In this document: piece after piece, positions 1-7,315 of the stretch
How positions within the stretch are numbered: the first letter of the stretch is position 1
Layout of the letters: each line of letters starts with the position of its first letter
DNA from: an uncultured Pedobacter sp.
GTDB lineage: Bacteria; Bacteroidota; Bacteroidia; Sphingobacteriales; Sphingobacteriaceae
Length of the DNA: 13,547 nt
Direction: 5' to 3'
Assembly: GCA_946478755.1 (NCBI GenBank)
Contig: CAMLDJ010000139.1
Location: 1-13,547, forward strand
The notes under the pieces: model-generated
Told to the model about the DNA's origin: nothing
Seen by the model: the letters and a program-made list of their open reading frames with translations, nothing else
Database searches by the model: none
Made by a program: the position numbers and the translations under genes

Positions 1-2572
1 CCGGATCCAGATATTTTGTGGTTGCAAATCCCTTAAGGTCAAACTTATGCATTAAATTGTCGTACATCAGGTCGCTATTCGTCCTTTCCATCTTGTCACG
101 CGTATCGTTCGGGTCAGTTTTAAAGGGCAGCAGGCGAAGTGCATATCCTTCCAGGTATAAATATTTGTCCAGTCCCATATAGGTATCCTCAGAGACATTG
201 GTTTCAAAGTATATAGGTCTTTCCCAATTGTTATTTGCAAGAATGTCCAACAGGGCCAGATCGGATTTGAATAGGATATTTTTGTTGTAATCCCACTCCA
301 TTTTCGAGGCGACTTTATTTTTATCCTTAGCCAGAATCGTACCTGTTTTGACCAGCTGATCTGCATCAACCGTTAGCCTGAATTTTTTAGTAGGCAGAAA
401 ATTCTGGAAACTTCCGTCGGACAGCTCCAGTTTATCAGCTTTTTCATCAGAGGTCAGTACAGCTAAAAGCTCCTTTAGCTCCACACTATCTTTAAAACCG
501 TAGTCAAAATAATGCAGGTAATCCCTAACGCCATTTACATACTTTTCGGTGGGCATGGCAACCGGTAAAGGGGCAGAGTTATGAAGTTTAACCTTCATCT
601 GATTGATGTATGCCTCATCAGAAAGGTACTGGATGTTCACCACCCTGATGTCGGTACGAAAACCTTCAACCTCCTGTGCATACCATAAGGGAAAGGTATC
701 ATTATCGGCCGTAACAAACAAAATGGCATTTGGGGCGCAGGAATTGAGGTAGTTTTTAGCCCATTCCAAAGCGGTTGTTTTGCCAGACCGGTTATGATCG
801 CCCCAGCCCTGAACCCCCATCATTACCGGTGCGGCGAGCAGACCTGTTACCACAGCTACTGCCAGGCTTAATTTAGGTACATTAAACCTTGATAACCAGT
901 CGCGGATTGCAAAGACCCCAAATCCAATAAAAATAGCGAATGCATAAAAAGAACCCACATAAGCATAGTCTCTTTCTCTTACCTGGAGTGGATCCTGGTT
1001 TAGGTAAACAATAATGGCCAAACCGGTAAATAAGAACAAGCTGGTAAGGATAAGTGCATCATTTCTGTTTCTGCGATATAAAAACAATAGCCCAGCGATC
1101 CCTAAAATCAATGGTAGGCCGTAAAACTTGTTAAATCCCTCGTTTTCAGTTATGCTGGGAGGTAAATTAGCCTGATTCCCCAGCCTTAAGGCATCGAGGG
1201 GTTTAATTCCGGTAATCCAGTTTCCTTCCACGTCACTCCCTTGTCCCTGGATATCATTCTGCCTGCCCACAAAGTTCCAGAAAAAGTACCGCCAGTACAT
1301 AAAGCCCATTTGATAGGATGTGAAAAATTTCAGGTTTTGGAGGAAAGAGGGCGTTTCGCCATCAGCAAGATTTAGCCACTGTTTATAGAAGTTAATGTGA
1401 TTTGGTTTATCGCTATAGGTACGTGGGAATAGAAGATTTTTATCGTATTCGACATGGAGTCCTTTACCGGCAACTTCGTACCGGTCTTTTCCCTTTCTAT
1501 ATTTGGTATAAGTTTCCTTTGCACCTGTTTGCCCGGCATCGAAAGTCGGACCATACAATAAAGGGGTATCTCCGTAATTTTCGCGACTTAGGTATCCATG
1601 CAGTGCAAATGCATGGTCTGGATTGGTCAGGTTCAGACTTGGCTTTGCGTTCGCCCTTATGATGATCAGAAAGTAGGAACTAAAACCAAACAATATAAAT
1701 GTGAGGCAGATCATGCCCAGGTTAAGCAGATACCTTTTGTGTTTAATGGAATAGTAGATGGTATAGGCGATCGCTACAGCCAGGAACAGCATAAACGCCA
1801 TCGCGCCGTATCCAAACCCGAAACCCATTGTGTTGACAAAGAACAGGTCAGATTTGGCCGCAAACAGCACCAGGTATTGGATGATGACAAACTGAACCAC
1901 AACCCATATTATACCTGCAGCAGCTATGGCCTTCAGGACACCCCTAATGCTTGGCTTTACTGTTTTCCTGAAGTAATAAACAAGTACCACAGCTGGAATG
2001 GCCAGCAGGCTTAACAGGTGTACACCGATCGACAAGCCTATGATAAATGCGATCAGCACCAGCCAGCGGTCGTCCGTTTTCCTTTCCCACTTTAAGATTG
2101 CCCAAAACACCAGGGCCGTAAATAATATAGAAAGGGAGTAAACTTCGGCTTCCACGGCCGAAAACCAGAATGTGTCGGAAAAGGTAAAGGCCAATGCACC
2201 CACGGCTCCGGCAGCCATGATGGTAAACCTATCGGTAGTGGTTTTTTCCTGTTTATAAAGTTTACCGGCCATTAAGGTGATCGTCCAATACAGAAACATG
2301 ACCGTCGCAGCACTAAAAAGTACGGAGCTGAAATTCATCCAGTAAGCCACTTTGGAAACGTCTCCCGCGGCCAGTAGCGAAAATAACTTCCCGATCATCA
2401 GAAATAATGGTGCTCCCGGCTGGTGCCCAACCTGTAATTTATCTGCCGCGGTGATAAATTCACCACAATCCCAAAAGCTCATTGTCGGTTCCATCGTCAG
2501 CCAGTATACTATAGCGGCCAGCCCAAAAAGGACAAAGCCCACAAAGTTGTTGATGCGTTTGTAGTTGTTCAT
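1..2572 (-). CDS. DUF2723 / GT117 membrane glycosyltransferase, partial (3' end missing)
   Basis: The reading frame is open from an ATG at 2572-2570 to the left edge, giving 857 codons with no stop, so the C-terminus lies outside the window. The N-terminal half is a polytopic membrane domain: a first hydrophobic segment at about residues 9-25, then WDCGEF (34-39) and VGHQPGAP (48-55), the hallmark loop of DUF2723 proteins, then many further hydrophobic helices. ERDYAYVGSFY lies at about 529-539 and closes the membrane region. A soluble domain follows, with an NYLNSCAPNAILF stretch and a DNDTFPLWY motif near 610-625. The family has a GT-C fold and is classed as GT117. It is thought to transfer a sugar, probably mannose from a lipid carrier, to exported proteins, but substrate and sugar cannot be read here. 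Full-length members usually run to about 1000 residues or more, so perhaps 150 or more residues are missing. It appears to be transcribed from its own promoter in the gap upstream. Confidence 0.93.
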   Translation of the reverse strand, partial: MNNYKRINNFVGFVLFGLAAIVYWLTMEPTMSFWDCGEFITAADKLQVGHQPGAPLFLMIGKLFSLLAAGDVSKVAYWMNFSSVLFSAATVMFLYWTITLMAGKLYKQEKTTTDRFTIMAAGAVGALAFTFSDTFWFSAVEAEVYSLSILFTALVFWAILKWERKTDDRWLVLIAFIIGLSIGVHLLSLLAIPAVVLVYYFRKTVKPSIRGVLKAIAAAGIIWVVVQFVIIQYLVLFAAKSDLFFVNTMGFGFGYGAMAFMLFLAVAIAYTIYYSIKHKRYLLNLGMICLTFILFGFSSYFLIIIRANAKPSLNLTNPDHAFALHGYLSRENYGDTPLLYGPTFDAGQTGAKETYTKYRKGKDRYEVAGKGLHVEYDKNLLFPRTYSDKPNHINFYKQWLNLADGETPSFLQNLKFFTSYQMGFMYWRYFFWNFVGRQNDIQGQGSDVEGNWITGIKPLDALRLGNQANLPPSITENEGFNKFYGLPLILGIAGLLFLYRRNRNDALILTSLFLFTGLAIIVYLNQDPLQVRERDYAYVGSFYAFAIFIGFGVFAIRDWLSRFNVPKLSLAVAVVTGLLAAPVMMGVQGWGDHNRSGKTTALEWAKNYLNSCAPNAILFVTADNDTFPLWYAQEVEGFRTDIRVVNIQYLSDEAYINQMKVKLHNSAPLPVAMPTEKYVNGVRDYLHYFDYGFKDSVELKELLAVLTSDEKADKLELSDGSFQNFLPTKKFRLTVDADQLVKTGTILAKDKNKVASKMEWDYNKNILFKSDLALLDILANNNWERPIYFETNVSEDTYMGLDKYLYLEGYALRLLPFKTDPNDTRDKMERTNSDLMYDNLMHKFDLKGFATTKYLDP

Positions 2573-2602
2573 CTGTTTATATTTTTGTTCTGATGGATGA
2601 AG

Positions 2603-2651
2603 CTATCATGATCTTAATCATTCCATTGTGTGATTGGTAAGATCATGGTAG
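2603..2651 (-). repeat. Imperfect inverted repeat in the leader of the DUF2723 gene
   Basis: The left arm at 2603-2620 (ctatcatgatcttaatca) pairs with the right arm at 2631-2651 around a 10-nt loop, with a three-base bulge in the right arm and one G-T type mismatch. If transcription starts near 2675, the element sits within the untranslated leader, about 30 nt before the ATG. It could fold as an RNA hairpin or be a DNA dyad bound by a regulator. It matches no riboswitch class that I recognise. Confidence 0.55.
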
Positions 2652-2664
2652 TTTCATGATTTGG

Positions 2665-2687
2665 TTTTTGATTAGGTTAATCAAAAA
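2665..2687. repeat. Perfect 10-bp palindrome with 3-nt centre, possible operator
   Basis: The arms tttttgatta (2665-2674) and taatcaaaaa (2678-2687) are exact reverse complements around ggt. The stem has only one G-C pair per arm, so it is a poor RNA terminator but a good shape for a protein-bound DNA dyad. It covers most of the predicted -7 box and the expected transcription start of the DUF2723 gene, the usual place for a repressor site. Its operator role is inference; the palindrome itself is seen directly. Confidence 0.5.
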
Positions 2688-2710
2688 TAAGTAAATCATT
2701 AATTTACAAT
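2682..2710 (-). promoter_or_regulatory. Predicted Bacteroidota sigma-70 promoter for the DUF2723 gene
   Basis: Read on the minus strand, TATTTTTG (2689-2682) matches the Bacteroidota -7 consensus TAnnTTTG exactly. ATTG (2710-2707) supplies the -33 TTG, with 17 nt between them, within the range reported for this phylum. A start near 2675 would give a leader of roughly 100 nt. The -7 box overlaps the palindrome at 2665-2687. Confidence 0.55.
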
Positions 2711-2735
2711 GGCTTGTAATTGTTAAAGTATGTTA

Positions 2736-2767
2736 AAATTTCGGCTGGATGATTAAAGCCGAAATTT
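2736..2767 (-). terminator. Hairpin terminator after the methyltransferase gene
   Basis: The perfect 11-bp arms aaatttcggct (2736-2746) and agccgaaattt (2757-2767) enclose a 10-nt loop, starting about 10 nt beyond the methyltransferase stop. Read on the minus strand, the CGGCT/AGCCG core is followed by ATTTTAA, a short U-rich tail. It would end the five-gene run that starts at yggS, and it lies just upstream of the next promoter. The A-rich and T-rich flanks make it look able to work in both directions, though no plus-strand gene needs it here. Confidence 0.7.
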
Positions 2768-2776
2768 AGGGCAGTA

Positions 2777-3961
2777 TTAATAGTACTGCTCAATTGCAGC
2801 GTCGATCACGATATATCCTTCTTCCTTACTCTGAGTAAAAATCAGGAACCGCTGTTTATCCGGTTTTATTTTATACTTCCGAACCAGATTTTCCGCTTTA
2901 TCCCTGTAATTTCTAACAATGACATTTCCGGTAAGCTGTTTTTCTTTTTTCAGTTCGCCGGAGCTGATCACTCTGTTGATCCTGAATAGCCTGCCCGGAA
3001 AAAGCGGATGTATGGTATCAGACGTATAAAGCTGGGTTTGTTTATCGAGCTTTTCCAATCCGTAGGTTTTGGCGATCAGGTTAAAGGCACCGCTTTTTAG
3101 TAAGGCCGCATCAGGTTCGTATAAGAATGTAGCGTGGCTCGCGCCAGCTATCCTGACTTCGGCAGCTTCTTCTTCACCTTTAAAGAAGGTAAACTGTTTT
3201 TCTTGTTCATTTAAGGTAACACAAACAATTTTAAGTCTTTCTGCAGCTTCTTGTTCCACAATCCAAAGCAACTCCTTGCATTCGTTTTTTAGGCTTACAA
3301 TATGTACTTCTGTAACATTTTTAAGCTCTTTAAGCCCGGCGGATAGGTCTAAAAGTGGTGCGGTCTTAATGAGGAGGCGTCTTGATTTTTCAAGTAATAG
3401 CTCCAGGTGTTCAACAACGTTTGGTGTGCAATCCTTTAGCATAAAAACCTTGCCTGTTGTGCTTCTTCTGGCTGGATCCAGGTAGATCGTGTCAAAAGTT
3501 TCCGATGTATTTCGCAGGTATTCCAGGCCATCACCGGCCACAAAGCGGAGGTTCTTCTGCGCAAATACCTGCGCATTGTGGGTGGCAATTTCAGATAGTT
3601 CCCCATTAATTTCACAGTGGGTAACGGCAGGAATGTTTTTAGCAAAGTAAAAGCTGTCTACCCCGAAGCCACCTGTCAGGTCAATCAGGTTTTGCCCCCT
3701 TGCGAGCCGCGCTTTGTACTGCGCAGTAATTTCCGAAGAAGATTGCTCAATGGAAAGAAGGGGCGGGTAATAGATGGATTCCTGATGGTACCAGGCCGGT
3801 AGTTTCCGCAAACATTTCTTTTTTGCCGCAATCTGGCTGGCCAGCTCAGTAGCTTCAACTCCTCTGAAAGGACTTTTAGCCATAGCAATTTTATGCACAT
3901 CATCATTTAGGTGAAGGTTAATAAATTCCTGAACTTCCTGATTTAAAATGTGCCTGTTCAA
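2777..3961 (-). CDS. PG_1098-like class I SAM-dependent methyltransferase with THUMP-like C-terminus
   Basis: This is a 394-residue protein. The N-terminal part contains the conserved stretch KLPAWYHQ...YYPPLLSIEQSSSEIT (about 53-79). The Rossmann methyltransferase core follows: motif I DLTGGFGVD (94-102), an acidic SAM-ribose position at about E117 in THCEING, GDG (143-145) and the motif IV-like YLDPARR (160-166). The last roughly 75 residues resemble the THUMP-like domain found in relatives of Porphyromonas PG_1098. The family probably modifies RNA or another macromolecule; the real substrate is unknown to me. No ATG opens this frame. The only usable start before a stop is TTG at 3961-3959, 7 nt after the lysC stop, with GGAG about 10 nt ahead. 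The N-terminus looks family-like, so TTG is preferred over the internal ATG at codon 27. Last gene of the run, followed by a hairpin terminator. Confidence 0.85.
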   Translation of the reverse strand: MNRHILNQEVQEFINLHLNDDVHKIAMAKSPFRGVEATELASQIAAKKKCLRKLPAWYHQESIYYPPLLSIEQSSSEITAQYKARLARGQNLIDLTGGFGVDSFYFAKNIPAVTHCEINGELSEIATHNAQVFAQKNLRFVAGDGLEYLRNTSETFDTIYLDPARRSTTGKVFMLKDCTPNVVEHLELLLEKSRRLLIKTAPLLDLSAGLKELKNVTEVHIVSLKNECKELLWIVEQEAAERLKIVCVTLNEQEKQFTFFKGEEEAAEVRIAGASHATFLYEPDAALLKSGAFNLIAKTYGLEKLDKQTQLYTSDTIHPLFPGRLFRINRVISSGELKKEKQLTGNVIVRNYRDKAENLVRKYKIKPDKQRFLIFTQSKEEGYIVIDAAIEQYY

Positions 3962-3968
3962 TGTCTGT

Positions 3969-5243
3969 TTACTCCGTTTCTTTTTTATTCCGCATTACGA
4001 TCTGGCAGGTATGCCTGCTTTTAACCTCTAAAAGAACGTTCTTGTTCAGGGTTACCCGCTCTATCGTTTCCTGATTGTAATATCTTATGGTAACCAATTC
4101 GACACCAGTATTGTATTTTACTTTGTAGTCAACCGATAAGTCAGCCAGTAAATTCTCCAGTTTTTTCGCGTCATGATCAAAGCTGATAGAAAAACTAATC
4201 GCAGAATTGAGCATGGTATTGATCTTAATTCTGTGGTTATGGAAAAGGCTGAAAATATGACTCAGGTTTTCTTCAATAATGAAAGAGAAATCTTTCGGAA
4301 ATATCGATATCAAGACCTGGTTCATCTTGAAAATAAAAGAAGAAACAGGCAGATGGTTCTTTAGTTCACTAATATCGGTTCCTTCGGCATCCGGTTCAAG
4401 GAAAGACCGGACATACAAAGGGATGTTTTTATTTTGTATGGGTTTAATCGTCTTGGGATGGATAACTGTAGCGCCATAATAGGCGAGCTCAATCGCGTCG
4501 TGATAAGAAAGTTGCGGAATTCTCTGGGTTTCATCAAACCATTTCGGATCGGCATTTAACACACCGGGAACATCCTTCCAGATGGTTAATGATTCGGCAT
4601 CTAAACAAGCAGAAAAAATCGCCGCAGAATAATCTGAACCGTCGCGTCCCAATGTAGTGGTAAAATTCTCGCTGGTACTGCCAATAAATCCCTGGGTAAC
4701 GGCAATGTTTTCCTGGAGCAGCGGAGCCAGCTTGTTTTGTATTTCTGCATCTGTCTTTTCCCAGTTTACCAGTCCCTCGCGATAGGTATTATCGGTATGA
4801 ATAAAATTCCGTGCATCTACCCATTTTACATTATTTTGTAATGTGCCTAAGTACGCAGCAAGTATTTTGGAGGAAACGAGTTCCCCGATAGAAACAATCT
4901 GATCGTAAATATAGTCCGGGGCATCTTCCGGCTGTTCTTCAATCAGCCAGTCTATTTCTACAAATGTATTGATGATGTCATCAAATATCGGATGGTCGTA
5001 GTTGGTAAAAAGCTCATTTAAGATATCAAAATGATAGCGTTTAATCTCCTCGAAGATCTGATGCAGGTTACCTTGTCCATACAAATAAGCGGTAGTAAGT
5101 TGCTCCAGTTTGTCCGTTATTTTGCCCATTGCTGAAACAACCACGAGCAACTGTGTACCTTGGTGCCTTTTGATAATGGATGATACGTTTTTTATTCCTT
5201 CGGCATCTTTCACAGATGCACCTCCAAATTTAAATACCTTCAT
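3969..5243 (-). CDS. lysC: Aspartate kinase (monofunctional)
   Basis: This 424-residue protein phosphorylates aspartate to 4-aspartyl phosphate, the first step towards lysine/diaminopimelate, threonine and methionine. The amino-acid kinase fold is shown by KFGGAS (5-10), VVVSAMGKITD (34-44), SIGELVSS (118-125), GRDGSDYSAAIF (199-210), IWKDVPGVLNADP (221-233) and ELAYYGATVIHPKT (252-265). A first ACT-like region spans about 305-380. The remaining roughly 45 residues are too short for a full second ACT domain, so allosteric control by lysine or threonine may be altered. There is no fused homoserine dehydrogenase. It lies 3 nt after the DUF3298 lipoprotein gene and 7 nt before the methyltransferase gene, so the three are probably co-transcribed. 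The symbol is used in the general sense; the isozyme class is not resolved. Confidence 0.93.
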   Translation of the reverse strand: MKVFKFGGASVKDAEGIKNVSSIIKRHQGTQLLVVVSAMGKITDKLEQLTTAYLYGQGNLHQIFEEIKRYHFDILNELFTNYDHPIFDDIINTFVEIDWLIEEQPEDAPDYIYDQIVSIGELVSSKILAAYLGTLQNNVKWVDARNFIHTDNTYREGLVNWEKTDAEIQNKLAPLLQENIAVTQGFIGSTSENFTTTLGRDGSDYSAAIFSACLDAESLTIWKDVPGVLNADPKWFDETQRIPQLSYHDAIELAYYGATVIHPKTIKPIQNKNIPLYVRSFLEPDAEGTDISELKNHLPVSSFIFKMNQVLISIFPKDFSFIIEENLSHIFSLFHNHRIKINTMLNSAISFSISFDHDAKKLENLLADLSVDYKVKYNTGVELVTIRYYNQETIERVTLNKNVLLEVKSRHTCQIVMRNKKETE

Positions 5244-5246
5244 TTT

Positions 5247-6053
5247 TTAGTTAACCGGGTTTAGTAAGCTGTTTGGTTTTGCAATATCCTTAAGATCTGC
5301 AAAGGGAATAACCAGTTCTGTTACTCCGAACACATAAGCTTTAATTTCGTAGGGATTGTAAAGGAACTTCAGGCCATCTTTGGTGATGCTGAAGTTCTGA
5401 TTTAAACTAAAGTTGTCATTTTCAAAGAAATAATTGTCTTTTAGACTGGCTGTAGGGGAAAGTTTTTCATTCTTTCTGAAGATCTTTTCTGCAACAGCAG
5501 TCAGTTCTGACATGGTACCCTGCTTAATCAGGGAATCTAAAATGATCTCTTTATGACTCAGGGGGTCATAGTTCAGATAAACAAAAGAACTGTTGGGGTG
5601 AGCACCTCCTTCATAATTTACAAAAGTAAACAGCAGCGATAGATATTGAGGCTGTTGTGCTGCGACTTCAACTTTTCCGTCCATGAACCAGGTTTGTCCA
5701 TTACCTTTATTTTCTTTGATGAAATCATCAAAATTTTTAATGAACGCATTCGTGAAGTCCTGGTAGGTCGCATAATGCTCACCTTCATTGGCTGCATTCA
5801 ATACCTTTTGGGCAATAAACCGGTTGATCTTTTCATCAGTAAATACGGGGTAGGAAATGACTGCTTTGGAGGTATCCTTTACATTTCCATTTCCCGGAAC
5901 AGTATTTTTACTGTATACTTTTACCGAATCGTAGGTGAAGGACAAGTCTGTATGATCAGCCTGATTTGCAGTCGTACCTGTATTTACCGTCTTTTTCTCA
6001 TTCTGGCAGGCGATAAAACTCAATGAGATTAAAAGTATGACTAGTTGTTTCAT
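5247..6053 (-). CDS. DUF3298 (DUF4163-like) lipoprotein
   Basis: This is a 268-residue predicted lipoprotein. The ATG at 6053-6051 is chosen because it begins directly with a type II signal peptide, MKQLVILLISLSFIAC, with the lipobox ending at Cys16. A longer frame to 6119 would put 22 unlikely residues ahead of it and overlap the preceding gene. A low-complexity linker rich in T, N and D follows. The body carries a DUF4163-like part (VISYPVFTDEKINRFI near 66-80) and the DUF3298 signature YEGGAHPN (147-154), ending with YNPYEIKAYVFG (232-243). Related domains occur in RsiV anti-sigma factors, where the fold binds lysozyme, and in the peptidoglycan deacetylase PdaC. A cell-envelope ligand is therefore possible but unproven. 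It lies 37 nt after the acetyltransferase gene and 3 nt before lysC. Confidence 0.87.
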   Translation of the reverse strand: MKQLVILLISLSFIACQNEKKTVNTGTTANQADHTDLSFTYDSVKVYSKNTVPGNGNVKDTSKAVISYPVFTDEKINRFIAQKVLNAANEGEHYATYQDFTNAFIKNFDDFIKENKGNGQTWFMDGKVEVAAQQPQYLSLLFTFVNYEGGAHPNSSFVYLNYDPLSHKEIILDSLIKQGTMSELTAVAEKIFRKNEKLSPTASLKDNYFFENDNFSLNQNFSITKDGLKFLYNPYEIKAYVFGVTELVIPFADLKDIAKPNSLLNPVN

Positions 6054-6090
6054 GGGAATTGTTTTTATATAGATCATCGGTAGTAACAGC

Positions 6091-6549
6091 TTACAATCTT
6101 TCTTTGGAGAACGATCCATTTAGCCAGCCTGACTCGAGGTCTGCAGCGTATTTGTTGTAGAAATTAATTGCGGGTTCGTTCCAGTCCAGCACCTGCCAGT
6201 TCATGCCATTAAAGTTCTTGTCTTTAGCTTCTTGTATCACCCTTTCAAAAAGAAGTTTTCCAATTCCTTTGCCCCGGTAAGCCTCTGTTACGATAAAATC
6301 CTCAAGGTATAAACGGCGACCTTTCCAGGTGGAGTATCTGGTGTAGTAAATAGCAAAGCCTGCAATAAATCCATTTTCCTCGGCTACGAAGGCGTCCCAT
6401 ACTTTATGCGTTCCAAAACCGGCATCAATAAACTCTTGGAGTGTAACGGTAACTTCCTGCGGTGCCCTTTCATAAACAGCCAGTTCATTAACCAGCTCCA
6501 GTAACCTTACACAATCTTCCTTTAAGGCTGGCCTTATATTTATACTCAT
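6091..6549 (-). CDS. SSAT-like GNAT N-acetyltransferase
   Basis: This 152-residue cytoplasmic enzyme of the Gcn5-related family transfers acetyl from acetyl-CoA to an amine. It resembles spermidine/spermine N1-acetyltransferases along most of its length: IRPALKEDC at the start, ELAVYE (22-27), GFAIYYTRYSTWKGRRLYLEDF (64-85), the acetyl-CoA pyrophosphate loop RGKGIG (92-97) and WNEPAINFY (123-131). Tyr131 aligns by eye with the general-acid tyrosine of SSAT. The relative SSAT2 prefers thialysine and related amines, so a diamine or lysine-like substrate is plausible but not shown. The ATG at 6549-6547 immediately follows the yggS stop codon with no spacer, which suggests translational coupling. 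Confidence 0.88.
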   Translation of the reverse strand: MSINIRPALKEDCVRLLELVNELAVYERAPQEVTVTLQEFIDAGFGTHKVWDAFVAEENGFIAGFAIYYTRYSTWKGRRLYLEDFIVTEAYRGKGIGKLLFERVIQEAKDKNFNGMNWQVLDWNEPAINFYNKYAADLESGWLNGSFSKERL

Positions 6550-7245
6550 TTATTTCTCGCTCTCTTTGTAATGTTTGATTGTTCTTTTTCCAAAAATATT
6601 GCTGCCGATCCGAACCATGGTACTGCCTTGTTCAATGGCCAGCTTATAGTCGCCCGACATGCCCATGGATATCTCCTTAAAATAAGCATCTTTCCTAAAG
6701 AAGCTCACTTTAATGCCATCAAAAAGTGTCTTCAGCTCGTTAAATTCATCTTTGGTTTGTTTTTCCAGTGCGTGATTGCTGGCGATGCCCATCAAACCAA
6801 CAATGCGTACATTTTGCATGGCTGCAAATTCTTCAGAGCGAAGCAGCTCTATGGCCTCATCGAAGCCTAACCCGAATTTGGTGTCTTCATCGGCAATATA
6901 GATCTGCAGCAGGCAATCAATCACCCTTTTGTGCTTCGCTGCCTGTTTGTTAATTTCTGTCAGCAGTTTCAAACTATCCACTGATTGGATCAGGCTAATA
7001 AAAGGAGCAATGTACTTTACCTTGTTGGTTTGCAGATGCCCAATCTGGTGCCAGGCTATATCTTGCGGTAACTGCGCTTGTTTATCAACGAGTTCCTGTA
7101 CAATGTTCTCCCCGAAAATCCTTTGCCCCGCATGGTAAGCTTCTAAAACAGCATCAGCGTCCTGGAATTTTGATACGGCAATCAATTTAACGGATAGTGG
7201 GTCTAATTCGCTTTTATATTTTAATAAGTTATCTGCTATACTCAT
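6550..7245 (-). CDS. yggS: YggS-family pyridoxal-phosphate homeostasis protein
   Basis: This is a 231-residue single-domain PLP-binding protein with the fold of the alanine racemase N-terminal barrel. AVSKFQ puts the PLP lysine at K26. The family signatures FGENIVQEL (43-51), WHQIGHLQTNKVKYI (64-78), an SVDS motif near 88, and the phosphate-binding GMSGDYKLAIEQGSTMVRIGSNIFG segment close to the C-terminus are all present. Family members show no strong enzyme activity; they bind PLP and keep free PLP and amino/keto-acid pools in balance. Length is normal. It starts at the ATG 7245-7243 and is the first gene of the minus-strand run, divergent from the DUF4296 lipoprotein gene. Confidence 0.94.
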   Translation of the reverse strand: MSIADNLLKYKSELDPLSVKLIAVSKFQDADAVLEAYHAGQRIFGENIVQELVDKQAQLPQDIAWHQIGHLQTNKVKYIAPFISLIQSVDSLKLLTEINKQAAKHKRVIDCLLQIYIADEDTKFGLGFDEAIELLRSEEFAAMQNVRIVGLMGIASNHALEKQTKDEFNELKTLFDGIKVSFFRKDAYFKEISMGMSGDYKLAIEQGSTMVRIGSNIFGKRTIKHYKESEK

Positions 7246-7315
7246 TTATCAGTATTTTTGGTAAAATTAACAACCTTAGCGAACTTTGTCTAAGAAATAA
7301 TGATGTTTTAACATA
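7246..7315. promoter_or_regulatory. Divergent promoter gap between yggS and the DUF4296 lipoprotein gene
   Basis: This 70-nt AT-rich gap must hold start signals for both directions. On the plus strand TATTTTTG (7253-7260) matches TAnnTTTG exactly and would give a leader of about 50 nt, but no TTG lies at the expected -33 distance. On the minus strand TAATTTTA (7269-7262) matches with one mismatch, again without a clear -33 TTG. The two -7 candidates nearly abut, so use of one may affect the other. Confidence 0.35.

Noticed and set aside
1598..2014. Plus-strand open frame of 138 codons inside the DUF2723 gene
   Set aside because: It lies wholly antisense to a well-supported membrane protein frame, has a composition unlike a real protein, and shows no recognisable motif.
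6054..6119. A 22-residue N-terminal extension of the DUF3298 lipoprotein
   Set aside because: It would bury the signal peptide and overlap the acetyltransferase gene; the ATG at 6053 starts the signal peptide cleanly.
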